Below are positions 36,901 to 51,900 of a stretch of DNA of 64,000 bases, in pieces. The stretch covers positions 38,851,366 to 38,915,365 of the forward strand of contig NC_088777.1 of assembly GCF_954871325.1 (NCBI RefSeq), given 5' to 3'. This DNA comes from Gordionus sp. m RMFG-2023 (Eukaryota > Nematomorpha > Gordioida > Chordodea > Parachordodidae). The position numbers and the translations under genes are program-made. Every line of letters begins with the position of its first letter. Position 1 is the first letter of the stretch. The notes beneath the pieces are model-generated. The model had not been told where the DNA came from. It worked only from the letters and a program-made list of their open reading frames with translations, and did no database searches.

Positions 36901-39900
36901 CCTGGGCTCATTGTTTTTTGGCTATCCGTCTATGATATACTTGTATACTTTAGTGCGTAACTTATCCTGAATTGTCTTTCAATTTCATTGGTACCCAATG
37001 TGTTCGTTCCCCCATTTGTATTAAGTCTAAATTTTGGTATTTTGTAATTGTATTTCCCTTGTATTAATAATCGAGATAACATATTTGTATTCGCTATTTT
37101 TCTGCTACTTTAAAATTAAATTCGTATTAATAACCTGTCAACAATAAAGCCCATTTATTTTGGCAGTGGATATTGTCCCTATATCTTTCCTTGGATGAAA
37201 TAAACTCATTAAGAGCTTGTGGTCTGTTTATGGAGTTTTTTAGATATATAAATCCATTAAATTTTGTAACCCCAAATATAATGGCGAGAGCTTCTCTTTC
37301 TATTTGGCCTTAATTCTTTCCTGCAGATTTTAACGTTCTTAATGCGAATAAAATTGGTTTCTCCTTCCTTCCTTCTATATGCGAAATTACCGATCAGATT
37401 CTTATGACTGAAGCATCTATTGCTAATATAATTGGTAAATTAGAATCATAATGTTTTAGCGCATTACTTGCTTTATTTCTTCATATGTGTCGAATTCTTT
37501 TGTCCATCTCCAATATACTTGTTTTTCTAATAGTTTGCACGATGGCTTGGCCATATCTGCAAAATTTGCTATGAATTTTGAATGGTATGTCGCCGAACTT
37601 AAAAAAGGCTCTATGTTTTATGCTTGTTGGTTTTGGAGCTTTTTAATCGTATCAATATTTTTTGATGTTGTAATACCATTTTTTGATATATTATGTCCCA
37701 ATATTCTATATTTTGTTATAAAAATTTGATATCATTTTTATCCAAACATTTTAGTACTTTTTAAATTTAATTTGATGTTTCTATCTATTTTTCCCTCTTA
37801 TTATAACTCATCTAAATGGAATACTCTCGAGCTCTTTAATAAAGTATCGATTGCCTGTTGAAATATTGCAGGAGAGGACGATTGTCAAATGGTAGACTGA
37901 TATACTTAAAAATTCCTCTATGTGTATTAATTACTAGATATTTTTGTGAATCTTTCACCATTTTAATTTGAAAATATGCATCGGAGAGGTCCAATATTGA
38001 AAATTCCTCTCCTTTTCGCAAATTGGCTATTAAAACTTGGATTCATGGTATTGGATACGAATCAATATTGATATTTTGATTTATAGTTTATTTAAAATCA
38101 CCACGAAATTGTAATTTCTTGTCTTTCTTTTATAAAATCACTATGGGTGAGGCATGAAGTTAATGATTAATTTTTCATATTATTCGTATTTGTAACAATC
38201 TGTTCTCGTTTTTCATATATAATTATGCCTTATTTTAAACACCCCAATTCTTTTGTAAATAGTCGAGACAATTCATTTTGTGTTTAATATAAAATATTTT
38301 TATTGCCCTTTTTGGTATTTCTGCCATCTTTGTTAATTTCACTAACCAATTTCAAGGATATGTAACGTTCGTCCTTCAGTATTTTTACTCTAGTATGACC
38401 TAGTATTAATATATTGGTATCTGTATCGTTTTTAAGTTTTTGCATGCAAGTTGTTAGTCCAGGCCGATTAAGTTTGTATTTCCGATCTATTTATTATGCT
38501 TACTCCAGCTCCAGTGTCTAATTGTCATTTATTTTTATATCTACCTAAAATTCTGACAATAGTTTTCTGTATTATCAATAAAGTTGTATTGTAACATGTT
38601 GCATTCTTGAACACCCTATTTTCTCTTCTATGATATCCCCCATAGGAATGACATGGATTTGTTTTTTTTTACATTATCCAGAGAAAATTTTGACAATAAT
38701 AAAGTGATTCAAACATCTACCGCCTTAGAAACAGTTACCAAAAATATACAATTAATAAAAAAAATAATCAATCAATAATGAATATGATAATATAAATCTG
38801 ATAAAAAAGGTTAAAGATAATAATAATAATAAACTAAAATAATATAGAAACTGTAACAGTAATTAATACAAATGATAAATTCTATAAAAAGCAAATCCAT
38901 GCCATTCCTACGGAAAAGAATAAGTTAATATTATTGGTAATTTTACAAACAATTATAATTCAGAACTTTGGGTAGATATAAAAATATATTTTATATAAAA
39001 ATCTATTTCATTAAGGTATTCAAATTATGATTATCTAATATATTTAACGAAAATACAATAAAATAAGGTTAATAATCTTAAAATACATAACAAATATAAT
39101 AAGTGGCTGAATGCTATTTAAAATTGATATTAAAATAAAATATTTTGATCTATTTATCAGAGGCGTAACGCAAAATCCTGTGTCCTTCGCAAATCAATTT
39201 TTAATGGGCCTTCCCATAATTTGAGGCCTGAGACTCGTATATCTCTGAAAATTTGGCTCGGGCCCTCTCTCGCCACGTGAATCACTGGATTGTTTGTTAC
39301 GTTTCTGCTATTTAGGGTTATTACAATTATATTTAAAAGTATAAAAAAATAATTGTAATCTTATAAATTTGTGACTTATAATTCTAATTTACAACCAAAA
39401 ATAAATGAATAGGCACAATTTCAAAAAGCAATAAATTTGGTTGGTCCGGAGTTTGATGAAAGGATTCATTTTTACGCAAATGTTATGTGGCCAGCCAGAG
39501 AAATTGTCAAAAAAGCTATAGAGGATCGATTTAAAGTAGACTTCCATAATGAACATATTTTTTTTTGTTTAATAAAAAATAATAATTAACACATTGTTAC
39601 TTGATTATTATTAGGGAGATAAGATCAAACGTCTGTCCCGTTCTTTCTTTTTTTAGGACGAGACCCTATATAAGACGCCCACCGTCCGTTCCGTTCTTTT
39701 GTAAATCGGATACTTTCCGATTCCTATATTATCTATTTTTTTTAAGACTCATCTTATTTATATTAAACATTTTTATTGATTTTTGTGTATATGATACTAT
39801 ATATTTAAATTTATTAATTAATTTTAAAGAAAATAATATCCAGCAATTATTTTTCATTTAAAAATATTGTTTTCCAATGTATAAAAAAGAAATCAAATAA

Positions 39901-42900
39901 ATAGGAACTATCTTGCTTATAATCGCTGAATATTTGTAGAATCTTAATAAAAATATGAAAATTGTAATTAAAAATAATAGAATCTATCATTTACATACAA
40001 TTTATAATTCATTTAGACCAAATATGCAAAAAAACTTACAACTCAATATTAAAATATATAAAAATTAATTATCACAAACAATACTTCAATTCCCCTCCCA
40101 TTCTACGGGTAGCCACTACCCTATCTTGCATCACTGATAATCCTCACTAGTCTAATGGGCTACTACACCCCCCCCCCCCCATTTTTCATTCTATTGATCA
40201 ATCTATTCTAATTTCTATTTTTATTATTTTGTTTCCTATTCTTATATAAGACGTCATCCATTTTCAAAGAATCGGAAGATTTATTCTCTAAAGGTTCATC
40301 AATCTTTAATTTATTCTTTAAATCACCAAAAGTCATAATAACTTGGACCATTTTATTTTAGAAGCCATTACACCTTCAGTAATCTAGTCAGGGTGCCTTG
40401 GAAAACTTTTCCCTCATGCCACAGAGGTAGCTTGTGGACAGAGTTGTTATATAAGATACTTTTTATTGAACAAGGGGAAACGTTCAATTTGTCTGGTAAG
40501 TCAGAGATTGATTGGAATTAGTAGTAATTTAAAAATAAGAGAAAATATCATCTTTATTTAGCGTATTTATCAAGAATGAATCAAAATGAATAAATTTATC
40601 TGTGTATTACATCAAAAAATATGACTCTTTTTATACATAGTAAATCAATTTTTTCCAATCACGTTATGCAATTAACAACCTTTAATATATTATTACAATC
40701 TAAATATATCTTCTTTTCGCCATAAGTGAAACATTTGTCAAAAAGTAATATTAAACGTAAATGTAATTGAAAACACCACTTTAAATACATAATGTAAATT
40801 GTATCATAAAACACTTTTCAAATAAATCTAAATACAGACACATCTTTTAAAAATGGATCTAGATACAGATAAATTTTCTAAAATTGATACAGATACCTCG
40901 TTAAAATATGTATGAGTATTTACATAAGACTTCTGCGTCAAATCCTTAATTAACCGTGGCGGTCTTTTAATTTTTTTATCGTCGTTCAGCGGCGCGCCGA
41001 TTTCGCCTCCGCTTAATTAAATTGTCGGCGGTCGCGGTGCGCTATTTATTTAGAAATTTTTTAAATGAATTAGTATTACATTTTTTTATTATTCTAACAC
41101 ATTGTTAAAGTATAATTCATTTCTTAAATTATTTCCTGTCCCACTCCTATTTAAATTTATGCATTTTCTCATTCTCAGAAAAAGAGTAAGGAATTGCAAT
41201 TTTCTCAGATCAGAGTCACATGTTCTATTGATTTTTATTAAAACAAATGATAATAGCAAAAATTAGAAATCTGATTTAGTAAAAATATAATTGTCAGTAA
41301 TAAATAGTATTTTAACAAGATTTATGGACATAAAGAAGCCCATTTTTTCATCGAGTATTAATCCAGCTATGGGAGAATTTTTTTCACTGGATGTACTGGT
41401 TGCAGGCATACAAATAACCTTCCTAGCTAAATTAGCAACCAGTCGCTTTTTTCCAAAAAGTTAGTTCAACCTCTTCTGGTATACTATGTTGGCTGAGCAA
41501 AGGATGCCATTCTTGTTATAGCTTGCTAATGTTGTTATAATCGTTGTCTGGAAGGGAATGTTTACGAGCTATTTAAGCTATATAGGAACTTTTGCTCATT
41601 ATCTTCAACTTGAATCTCACTCGGTGCATTTCTATCATGCTCTAAAAGTTTTAAATGTCTAATTAAAATTGTAATGATCTTGTAGAATTCAAATTTAAAT
41701 ATTCTGAAATAATTTTAAGATTTTAAAATTGCCAATATATCTAATGTTTAAAATATAATTTTATTTATAAAAATATAAAATAAATTACTTGAAGTTCGAT
41801 AATTAGAATGGTCAAGCTTTTTTCATATTTTCTTTTAAGCAAAAGATATCTGAGCATCAAATATATTGATTTGTATATGTGTATTTCATTGCAAAATAAT
41901 AACCCAAAATTTATTCTTAATCCCTTTTAGTTGGAAAGAAATTCCACCGACTCTCTGAATTGATCTAATAATGTGTAAAGTTTATCAATTATACCCCACT
42001 CGTTATTAAAAAGTTTTAAGGATCGTTTTCTTATTTTATTTAGAACATATAGGTAACACTACAGATACTTTCTAGAATAATTAATATGCGGTGACAACTG
42101 GTAGGGCAATTTAATTTTTAAAGTTTTCATATCAATTAGATCTGTTGGTGCAATGCAATTTAAATTATCAGCGGCACCAGATATACCAAAATGTTCATCA
42201 AGGTATAGATCAGATTCTTCAATATCCTGGCCTGCCTCATAAATTGATTGCAGGCATTTACAATGCTCAAACTCAATTTCATATTCCAAATCAATAACTC
42301 GATATCTAAGGCTGAAATTATTTCTCTAATTTTTTAATTAGAATATTAATTCTGGCAACTTTTTTATGTCATCAACTCTAACTAAATTATGAAGTCCATG
42401 CCCTAAACATAAATGATGCTCATAATCCCTAAATCTGACGCTTCTTTTGATATTTGACCCAGAATAAGTTATCATCTGTATTATTATGTTTTTTTAAATG
42501 AAGTTCCTCTTTCATACGATCGATCTCAGATAATATGGTTTCATCAGCATGTTTTTACGTCACGTTTCTAGTTGTCAGGGTAAAATATTTTAAATCAAAA
42601 TTTTCATTTAAATGATGAAGACTAAATGTGACATAATTTCGATGCTTGAAATAATCTGTGCATAAATAAAAAGTGATTGAACACTATTTTAGGCTAGAAT
42701 CAATCAGATTTAAAACATTTGCCTTTATAGATGAATATAAATCATTCAGTGCACCCATAATGGTTGTCTTATCAGGTAAGTTTGACGATAAATCAATTAT
42801 CTTATATTTCAATTTTTTAGACAATTTATTGATAATTCAAACAATTTAATACTTTAACAAAATTCGAATTTTTTAAATTAAACTTGTTATATAACGAGAA

Positions 42901-45900
42901 AACAAAAGTAACAGAAACATACGCCTTTGAAGAAAGGTCTAAGCCCCCCCCCTCCTGGGACTGGCGTTTAACCTATAATTATAGAATTTTATTATACCCT
43001 GTAATCAATTTTATAGTTTTCAGTAAAAGAAATGGATTTACAATACTATAATAATTAAACGACAATGTTTTATTTAAAGCTTAAACAAAAAAATACAGTG
43101 TGAGATATTATTTTTTGTCAATTTATAGGTCTACGAAAGCGGCGAAATATTAGTTTTGGACATTTCGGTTCCATGGCAAGACACATTGTATGAAATCGAA
43201 AAGGAACAAAAAATATACCCTCTCATAAAATTTGTAGTATTTGGAACTCGAACCAGCCCTAATATTACCGGAGATAGGGGAGAAGACTGGAGAGTTCAGT
43301 GTGTTTCTACTCAACCAGGCTCGTTTCATAACAGGTCTAATTTTTATGATATAAATAATTAAAATCCGGAATTTTAATTGTTTTATTCAGATAAAATCTA
43401 ATTAAAGTTTAACATATTTATTTTGAATTAAATGAAAAATAACGAATGATTACTAGGTAATTATGCACAATTTTTATGCTATTCTTACAAATAGTTTGGG
43501 TTACGCTTTACTATTTACTATGTTTATTCATTTATGGTATTAATATTATAGTCGGTTTCAATGAACAAGTAAATAATATTTTTTCAATTGTTCAAAATAT
43601 AATGCCAATGGAATTACATCAATTGTAAAAGCTAATTTTAGGTAAATGGCCTTGCTACAACAGCCTAATGCTATTAACATTATAATTAATTTCTCATAAA
43701 TGGTAAAAACAGCTTCCTTTTTTTTTTTTCAAAATTAAGCTGAACTGAGGAGACATTTCTATTAAAGCTCAACTAGAGATATACATGTAATCCCAAACAA
43801 ATAGGAGGCCAGAAAACTTAGATATTAGACTGGTTTCATCGGGTCCTTTTTTGTTGCTTCAACATAAATGATTTGGCTCTAAGAGTATTTGGAATATATA
43901 CCTCTTTTTTACCGTTTTTGAAATAGGGTTTATATTTTTGGCCTGGGGCCCAGGCGTTCGTAATTTTTAAGGTATAACCCTGGTTCGCGGCATTTTTAAA
44001 TTGAATTAGTAAACATACTGTATATATCTCAAACTCAAAATATATTTTTTTCGCTATCAATTTTATGTATTACATTTAAAAATATTAAGCAATAACTTTA
44101 AAAATTAAATGATGTTTATTTATTTTATTTGTTACAAAATATGATATGATATGAATTTAAAATATTTCTAAAAAAAAATTTCCTATTTTGTAAAATTCAT
44201 TCTGTAAGTGTGATATTTAATCAAACAAAAAGGAAGAATAGGAAGGATATTTAATTTTTTTCGGGCTGTAAACCGGCCCTGTCAATTTATATGCCTTGGA
44301 ATGTAACCCGTTTATAAAGATAAATTATAGTATAGCTTAGAATTTGAAGAATAGCAATACAAATTAAAAGTAGTAACATATCTCATCGAAAATATAAGTG
44401 TAGTAATATATAATTCTCGCTTACTAAAGCCCAGTTGCTGATCATTTATAGCAGGATTTTAATTTGGTAAAATTTGGTCAGGCGAAATTGTTCCACCGAA
44501 GCTCTCGATGACAGGTAATCAACGATGGGTATGTTGATCTTTCGAGGCCTTATTGGCTACTGGCGTAAGTTTGAAGATTATCTCGTTACTTGTTCTAATT
44601 ATAAAATTCAACAGCAATCTTTAAATGGAATCATGGTAGAGTAATCTGTTAAAATAGTAAAAAATTTATATTTTAGATATGTGCCCTGTTACGTTATAAA
44701 GTAGTTATTATTATTTTTTCTATAACGTTTAATCGAAAGATAGAGTTTTATTTTTAAAATCTACCAACGTTATAAAGTAGTTATTATTATTTTTTCTATA
44801 ACGTTTATTCGAAAGATAGAGTTTTATTTTTAAAATCTACCATTATGAATATATCTTCTTCTCCGTTTAATGGCGATTTCTATTTGTCCAGTTTCCACTC
44901 TGTTTTTCTTTTCAATTTTTGACTCTCCTGCTGAGCATCAATATTTGTAAGATTCATTTTTCTCATTTCCGTCGCTATCACCTTTATCCACATCAACTTG
45001 GGTCTTTCTCTAGGTCTTTATTCTCCTACTTCCACCAAGATGCATCTCTTTACCCAGGCATCTTTTGTCTAAAGTTCCACATGCCCAAACCATCTTATAT
45101 TTTTTCGCATTACCACCACTCCAATCACTTCTATTCCCATTCTTGCTCGCAATTCCTTGCTAGTTTTTCTTTTTCACAGAGATACTCCTCACATCCATTT
45201 AATCATCCATATCTCCATTCTTTTCAATTTAGCTTCGTGGGCCGCTTTCATTCCCCATGTTTCGCCGCCATAAACTAAACAACTCCTCACACAGCTTACG
45301 TTTTCCCCTTTAGCTACGGAGAGACCTTTTTATTGGTTAGAATAGACGACATCTCTCTGAATTTCTTCCATATTTGTCTGATCCTTGCAACAACAGCAGA
45401 ATTTACACTACTCTGTGTTTAGCATATTACCCAAATAGCAAAACTTTTCTACTTTTCCCAGGGTCATTGTCAATATCCAAACCACCGTTCTACTTTATTC
45501 TTTTATCCACATTCGTCATTGTAGCGATTTCTGGCATCATTGGCGCATTGGATTGAATTTCTAGTAAATCCTTCCCACATACACCACAAGGCCTGTTGCC
45601 GGATTCCTTCATCTTCATATTATCCCAACCAATCATCACCTTTGTCTTTAATGCATTCATTTTCAGACCCTTTGTTCCCATAGCCATCTTCCATCTACTA
45701 CCTCACTGTTTGACATTAATACAATGTCATCTGCATATAATAGCTCCCATGAAAGTTCTTCACGCATCTCTTTAGATACCACAAGATAAATCTCAGGACG
45801 AATCCCCGAGTCCTACCTTCACTTCAAAGCTTTCACTATCTATCATCCGTCCGTACCTAAGTTTGTGCTCCCACATAAGTCTTGATGTCACCCTCCAATA

Positions 45901-48900
45901 GAATTTCCTAAGATGCATCTTTCTCTTCTTCACTTCTTCCAACCTGATGAACATATGCCAAAATAATATTGCATAGCTTTCTACCAAAAATAATGTTGAT
46001 GATCATCTGGTTATCTAGTCTTCTCACTTCGACTACCCCCCCCCCTTCCCCATTCTCTGCCACAAATACGCCAATGTCTGCCTTGTCATCATTACTTCCT
46101 TGCCAGCACTTGTCCTGCCAATTATTCTTGTGCCATTACCTTTCCATCTGGTCTCTTGTGGCAACACACATCTATATGCCTTCTATGCAGTGCATCGACT
46201 ACTTTTCCCGTTCTTCCCATCATGCTCCCAACATTCCATGTCATAATTCTTACCCTATCCCCCGTAAACTGGTTTCTCCACTTATCGGGTCGTCTATGGC
46301 CGTCATATGTTTCATTTTCACGAATGTGGTTCCACCAGGTTTCCCCTCTTTTTATCGTAGTCGGATAAGGAGTTTCACGGGGTACCTTGGGTTGTACCCC
46401 GCCAAGGCTTTGTTATAATTATTAGGAATTTTGGAGCAGGATTTTTACAATCGGATGCCCTTTATGACATCAACCCCTTTAGGTGGTTTTTACATTAGGT
46501 CTAGGAGGGGGTGATCCTATTCTAGATCTAGCACAGGGAACCTTTTAAACCTCCATTAACAGAAAAGGTTGCCATTACCCGCCACGATGAGGCTGAAGGT
46601 AGGGTATAAATATGTATACAAGTAAATGGACATTGATGTGCAAATAAGGGTTGTCTATAAATATTTATTTAGAGTTCAATCTCTTTCAAATTTCTTATAA
46701 ATATTATGCCATAGTTATGATATCGTCCGCTATGCATTGATGTTTTAAATCCAATTTTTCCCACTTTACAGGAGAGCTTTTTTTCAATTTTCAATAATTA
46801 AAAAAATTTTTCTGGCCGATATAATTTGCAATAGAATTTAACAAAAAATTATTTTAAATTGGATAAATGAAAAATAATCGAATTCCCAACATAGTTTTGG
46901 ATATAGGTATCGTTAATGATAATTAACTAAATAGGTTCCCTTGGAAGTTTACTATACTATAACAAGGTTTTGTTTTACTGTATTTGTAAAAGAAGGGGAA
47001 ACAATAATTTAAGGTCCGTTTTGGTCTGAGTCCCAAAAAATTTGTCAAATTGCGCCCTACCTCATTGGAGTTTTCCTCACACATCTATTAAGAATTCCAG
47101 GATATAGATTGTATCTATATGTTAAAATTAATTTTCTGAGCCAATTAGGACAGGAATATTAAAACCCGAGATTTTTTTTAGCCAATAAATATAATAAATT
47201 TTGCAAATTTTTTTATGTCTAAAATATAAATACTTCTTAATTTATAATTTATATTTATTTAAAATTCTTTTTTATTTCATGGGAACTTATCTCAAGAATT
47301 TATTATACAATTTTATATTTTCATGTATTATGTTATTATCTTAAATAATTTTTTAATAAACTTAAATAGATGGTGCTAGATATATTGATAATAATTATGA
47401 TCCATATTTTATCTAAGGCATTCATTGGTGAAATTTATCAAAGTTTGATATTATTTGGCTGTAGAATTCTTAAATATGCTATAATAATAACTTTTTAGCT
47501 AATATTTTTACATCTAATTCTATATATAAACGGAAGAGACTCATACTGTAATGTTGGATATAAGTTTATATACCACTAAAATCTAATAAAAAACCATAAA
47601 ATCTTGTATCTAATTCCCAAATAATATAAATTGAACAGCAATTAATTTTTATTCATTCAATACTCAATTGATATATATTTTATAATAAAAAATTTATTTT
47701 AATAAAACGGTAAAAAGTAAAATAATAGTAAAAACAATTAATCTTATGCAAGGCTAAAACTAAACTTATAAATAAACAATTTATATTTAAAAAGCAAAAC
47801 TAAATGTATATTTTTAAACACAACACATTTCTACACTTTAACTTTGATAACCCTGGGGGGTTCTTATTCGAGAGGGATATAGTTTTCCAGCGGTTCTATC
47901 TCCACCTTCGGTGTTATGTCGGGCCAAGGTTCTGCGGTCGTGAGCGTTGCGGCTATCGGGTGAGGGGTTCATTATGGTTCGCTTCCTTTTGAGTTGTGCT
48001 TTCTATAATAGGTTTTTTAAATTAATTCCTTCTTTACCGAATCTGCAGGTTTTGTTATTTCAAATATAGTATCCATGTTGTTATCGACTCTGGTGTTAAG
48101 GGATCTGAAAGTTTTCCCCATAATCCCTTTTCTCCTTTTACTAGATATGACATCGGACCGATCTGTTTATTTTCTTGGACTGGAATCCACCATAATTTTC
48201 CCTGAAAATCTCGGGCCCATACTTTCTTGATTCTCAAATCTTTATATATTTTCCACATAATCTCCTTCCTTTTCTCTGTATTGTGGTTTAAGTTTATTTA
48301 ACGGGCCTTATGGTACAAATTTTAGCATATGTGATGCAGGTGGAAATTTGGTGAATAGTATACGAAGTATTTCTGTAGTCGAATAAAAATTTATCAATTT
48401 ATTCCTTCGAGTTATGGATTTTTTTAAGAAATTTTTTAAACGTTTGTACAAATCTCTTGGCCTCCCCATTCTATTCGGTGATATGACAATATTAAAATAT
48501 GTTTGATAAGTAAGTTTTTGTAAAATTCTTTAAATATTTTTTCCTGAAATGGTGGTCCGTTATTGGTCACAATATATCTTGAGTCTCATAATCTTCCAAA
48601 TAATTTGTTTATGTATTATATGTTTTCGGTACTATTGATTGAACTGACTAACTTTATTTCTGGCCATTTGCTATAATAATTATTAAAAATAATTATCATT
48701 GAAACTGTCCTGCAAAATCTAAATGTAGTCGTGCCCATTATCTTCCTTAATTAGACTATCAGTTTTGAAAATTTATAATTTTAACATATGCTAAATTTTT
48801 CAACAAATATTTAAATATCATTGTTTACTGTTTGCCACCAAATATTTTTTAAAGCAAGTGTAAAAAGTGAAATACTGATTTTTGTAATAATTATGGCATG

Positions 48901-51900
48901 ATCACTCGTAAACCTCAAGACACACTTTCTCATTGATAATTTCATCTTTTTTAAATAAATTTTTATATATTTTCATCTATTCTCTTAGGCCAACCATCGG
49001 TTGCATATATCTGGCTACTTTTGACAAAGTTGGATCACTTGCGGTTTCTTTTTAAACTTGTAATATGATATAGCTTTTAATTGCCACATTGTTGATGCCT
49101 GGAAATTGTTCCCATTCACTTACTTGTTCGTCGTATAATGGTAATCTCTATAGCGTGTAGCAATTTCCGTGTTTCTTTGTTCCTCTTATAACGAGTAATT
49201 AAAATTAGCTAAAATTAATGTCCATATGATTAACCTGGAAGACATGTCACTCGTGTTTAATATGGGATATAATAAAAATATTGAGCCGTATTAAAATATT
49301 TTTGAAATTCTTCTCTTTCAGATTATAACTATAAATGGGAATAATAAATGATATGGTTGAGAACAGTTTTTTAGGCTAATTTGAGTTGCTGACATCTTCA
49401 AATAATTTCTGATACTTATTCATCAAAACTGATTATTACTCATCTATTAAAAGATTTAAACCGGTTTACAAGCCTTTTTTAGAGGGATCGGATATCAAAT
49501 TTTTTTAACGGCTCGATTTAGATTCTATCAATAATAGCGGTTAATAACGGTTCAGGTTTGGTTTGGATGCATGATTCCAAATAATCACGGTGCATACACC
49601 AAGTGATAATTATTGCCATAAGTATTTTTTTGATTTTCCCCGCAATCATTTTAACATCCTCATTTGTGACTCTCACTAAACAATGCCTTGCTCTTATTAG
49701 CTTAGCCCAACATTCTATTCCATCCGCATATACCATTTTATCCCCCCTAATATTAAACAACTTTAATATTGTTTTTAATTTAGGAAAGCTTAAAATTTAG
49801 TGTGACGCAAAATAACTCTTAGTTTTTTTTAGTTTTTCTCTGTTAATAGATTATTTGACAGATTATTAAAATATGAACGATTTAGTGTCTTTCAATTTCA
49901 TTAAACATATTGATTGAATATAAATTTCCCCAGCGATAATAATCAAAATGTTAAAATTTACTATTAATATTCGACTATTTTACAAATTGTATACTAATAT
50001 AAATTATATATTCATGTAAATAACGAGAAATAAATTTATCAAGGTTAATCCCTCGCGGATTCGTGTTTAGTTAAGGTGTTAACTGATTTAATACAAAGTA
50101 CGTGCTTATTTCGTATTTGATACTTGATAAATTATTTATAAGGGATTTTAACCCCTAAACGAAGAATAGATAGATGTTAAATAAAAATTTCTTACGCTTA
50201 AAAATAAACGACCTTATTCCTTCATGGAGAATATGATATATATAATCTAAAATTTATTGATCTCTTAATGAAATTATACAGTGCTGTTTTGGTAGTTAAA
50301 GATTCTAACCTTTAGAACACATTTTATTGAAATATTAACCACGAAACGTTATAAAACGATAGATACAAATTAAAAAAATATTTATTGAACAGTAACATAC
50401 TTCTCTTTTTTTTTTACTAACGCTTGAAAATACATCTTGCCTTCATATGATTTATTCTATCAAAAAACATCACCTCCTTTATACCCGTAGATCACATTAG
50501 CAAGCCCGTCTATTATTCAAGTATTTTCTCTATCTACCAATACTAAAATTTGTTCTTATTTCTTCCCTCCTTTCTCCTGCTGAAATGAATAAATCCTTCA
50601 TCAAAATCATCTTCTCTACTCCCTTTCCATCTTATCCTCGAGAGGGTAGATATGTTACTTAAGTGTAATCAGTTAAATTAATATTTTTTGGTATTGGCTA
50701 AAATGGTGGTCGATTTATCTCTGATTTTAAAATAATTTAGGAGGTGGCTATACATCACCATTCTCCTATTAATTTATAATATATACAAAATTAAGCCACT
50801 TTTTAAAATAGCATATATCTAGTTCAGTAATATTGACTGGCTGTTAATACAAAGGTCGGTTCGTATCCCTATTGGCGTAATTCTTTTATGGTGTTTTTTG
50901 CATGATTAATTGAAAACACAGATAATATCTAAAGAGCATATTATATCACGAGACATTATGGTGCGGGGTAGCCACGGATATTACAAAATGAACTACATTA
51001 ATATTTTTAATAAAATATATTGGATTAAATATTAAGTTTTATAGAAACGGATCCTTTAACTAATATTTTTGAAAAATACTGGGAAATATTGTATATTTTA
51101 TTGTTCTTATGCTATAAAATATATTTTTTATAAATGTTATGTCTAAGCCCCATTTTTTAAAATTTATGCTAAAATATTTTGGGACTAAGATTTTGGAAAA
51201 GAAAGCTGGAAAATATAGAACTATTCTACAAATCCTCACTAAAAAAGTGAGAACATTTATTTTAAATTTATCTTAATAGCAATTAACAGGGTTTATCTCA
51301 ATAGCCTACTATGCATAATATAATTTCAAAAGAGGGACCTACCATTTCTGTCAAATGGAAATATGAATTACTTATAATTGTAATTATATTATAATTTATA
51401 CAAACAAATGTTATATAAAAAATTCGATGATAAATTTAACTTTCCTTTAGAATGTCACGATTTCAATATTTAAGGCATTGTTTTTAAATTATGATTTATT
51501 TGTGTTAGTATGCTCAAAGCTAAAAAAAATCCTTACATTGTTCAAATTAATTATCATGAACTTAATTTTTTTTTAAAAAATTGTACTCATTTATCGAATA
51601 AAATAAATGGAACTATCATGACTGAGAAAAAACCATTAGCATAGAGGTATCGAGGGCGAAGCCTCTCCAAAATCCTCTTCCCTTGGGAAAATCCTGGGTA
51701 CGCATATGGCGCTAAAATTATGTTATTCATAAATCTTATTTTGGCTTAATTTTTTTAATAAAAGTCAACCCCATAAGGTTGATTCAAATATTTAGTCGAA
51801 TAAAATAGATTTGTGATTTTGAACAAGAGGTTTGGAAACCCAATTTATTTTTGCCGAATTTAAGCTCAACTCAGTGTTTAAGTGTACTTTTTAATAAAGG

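Noticed and set aside
45969-46418. 149-codon + strand open frame and its neighbours at 44919-45278
   Set aside because: They are antisense to the LINE coding strand, and the minus strand carries the real homology.
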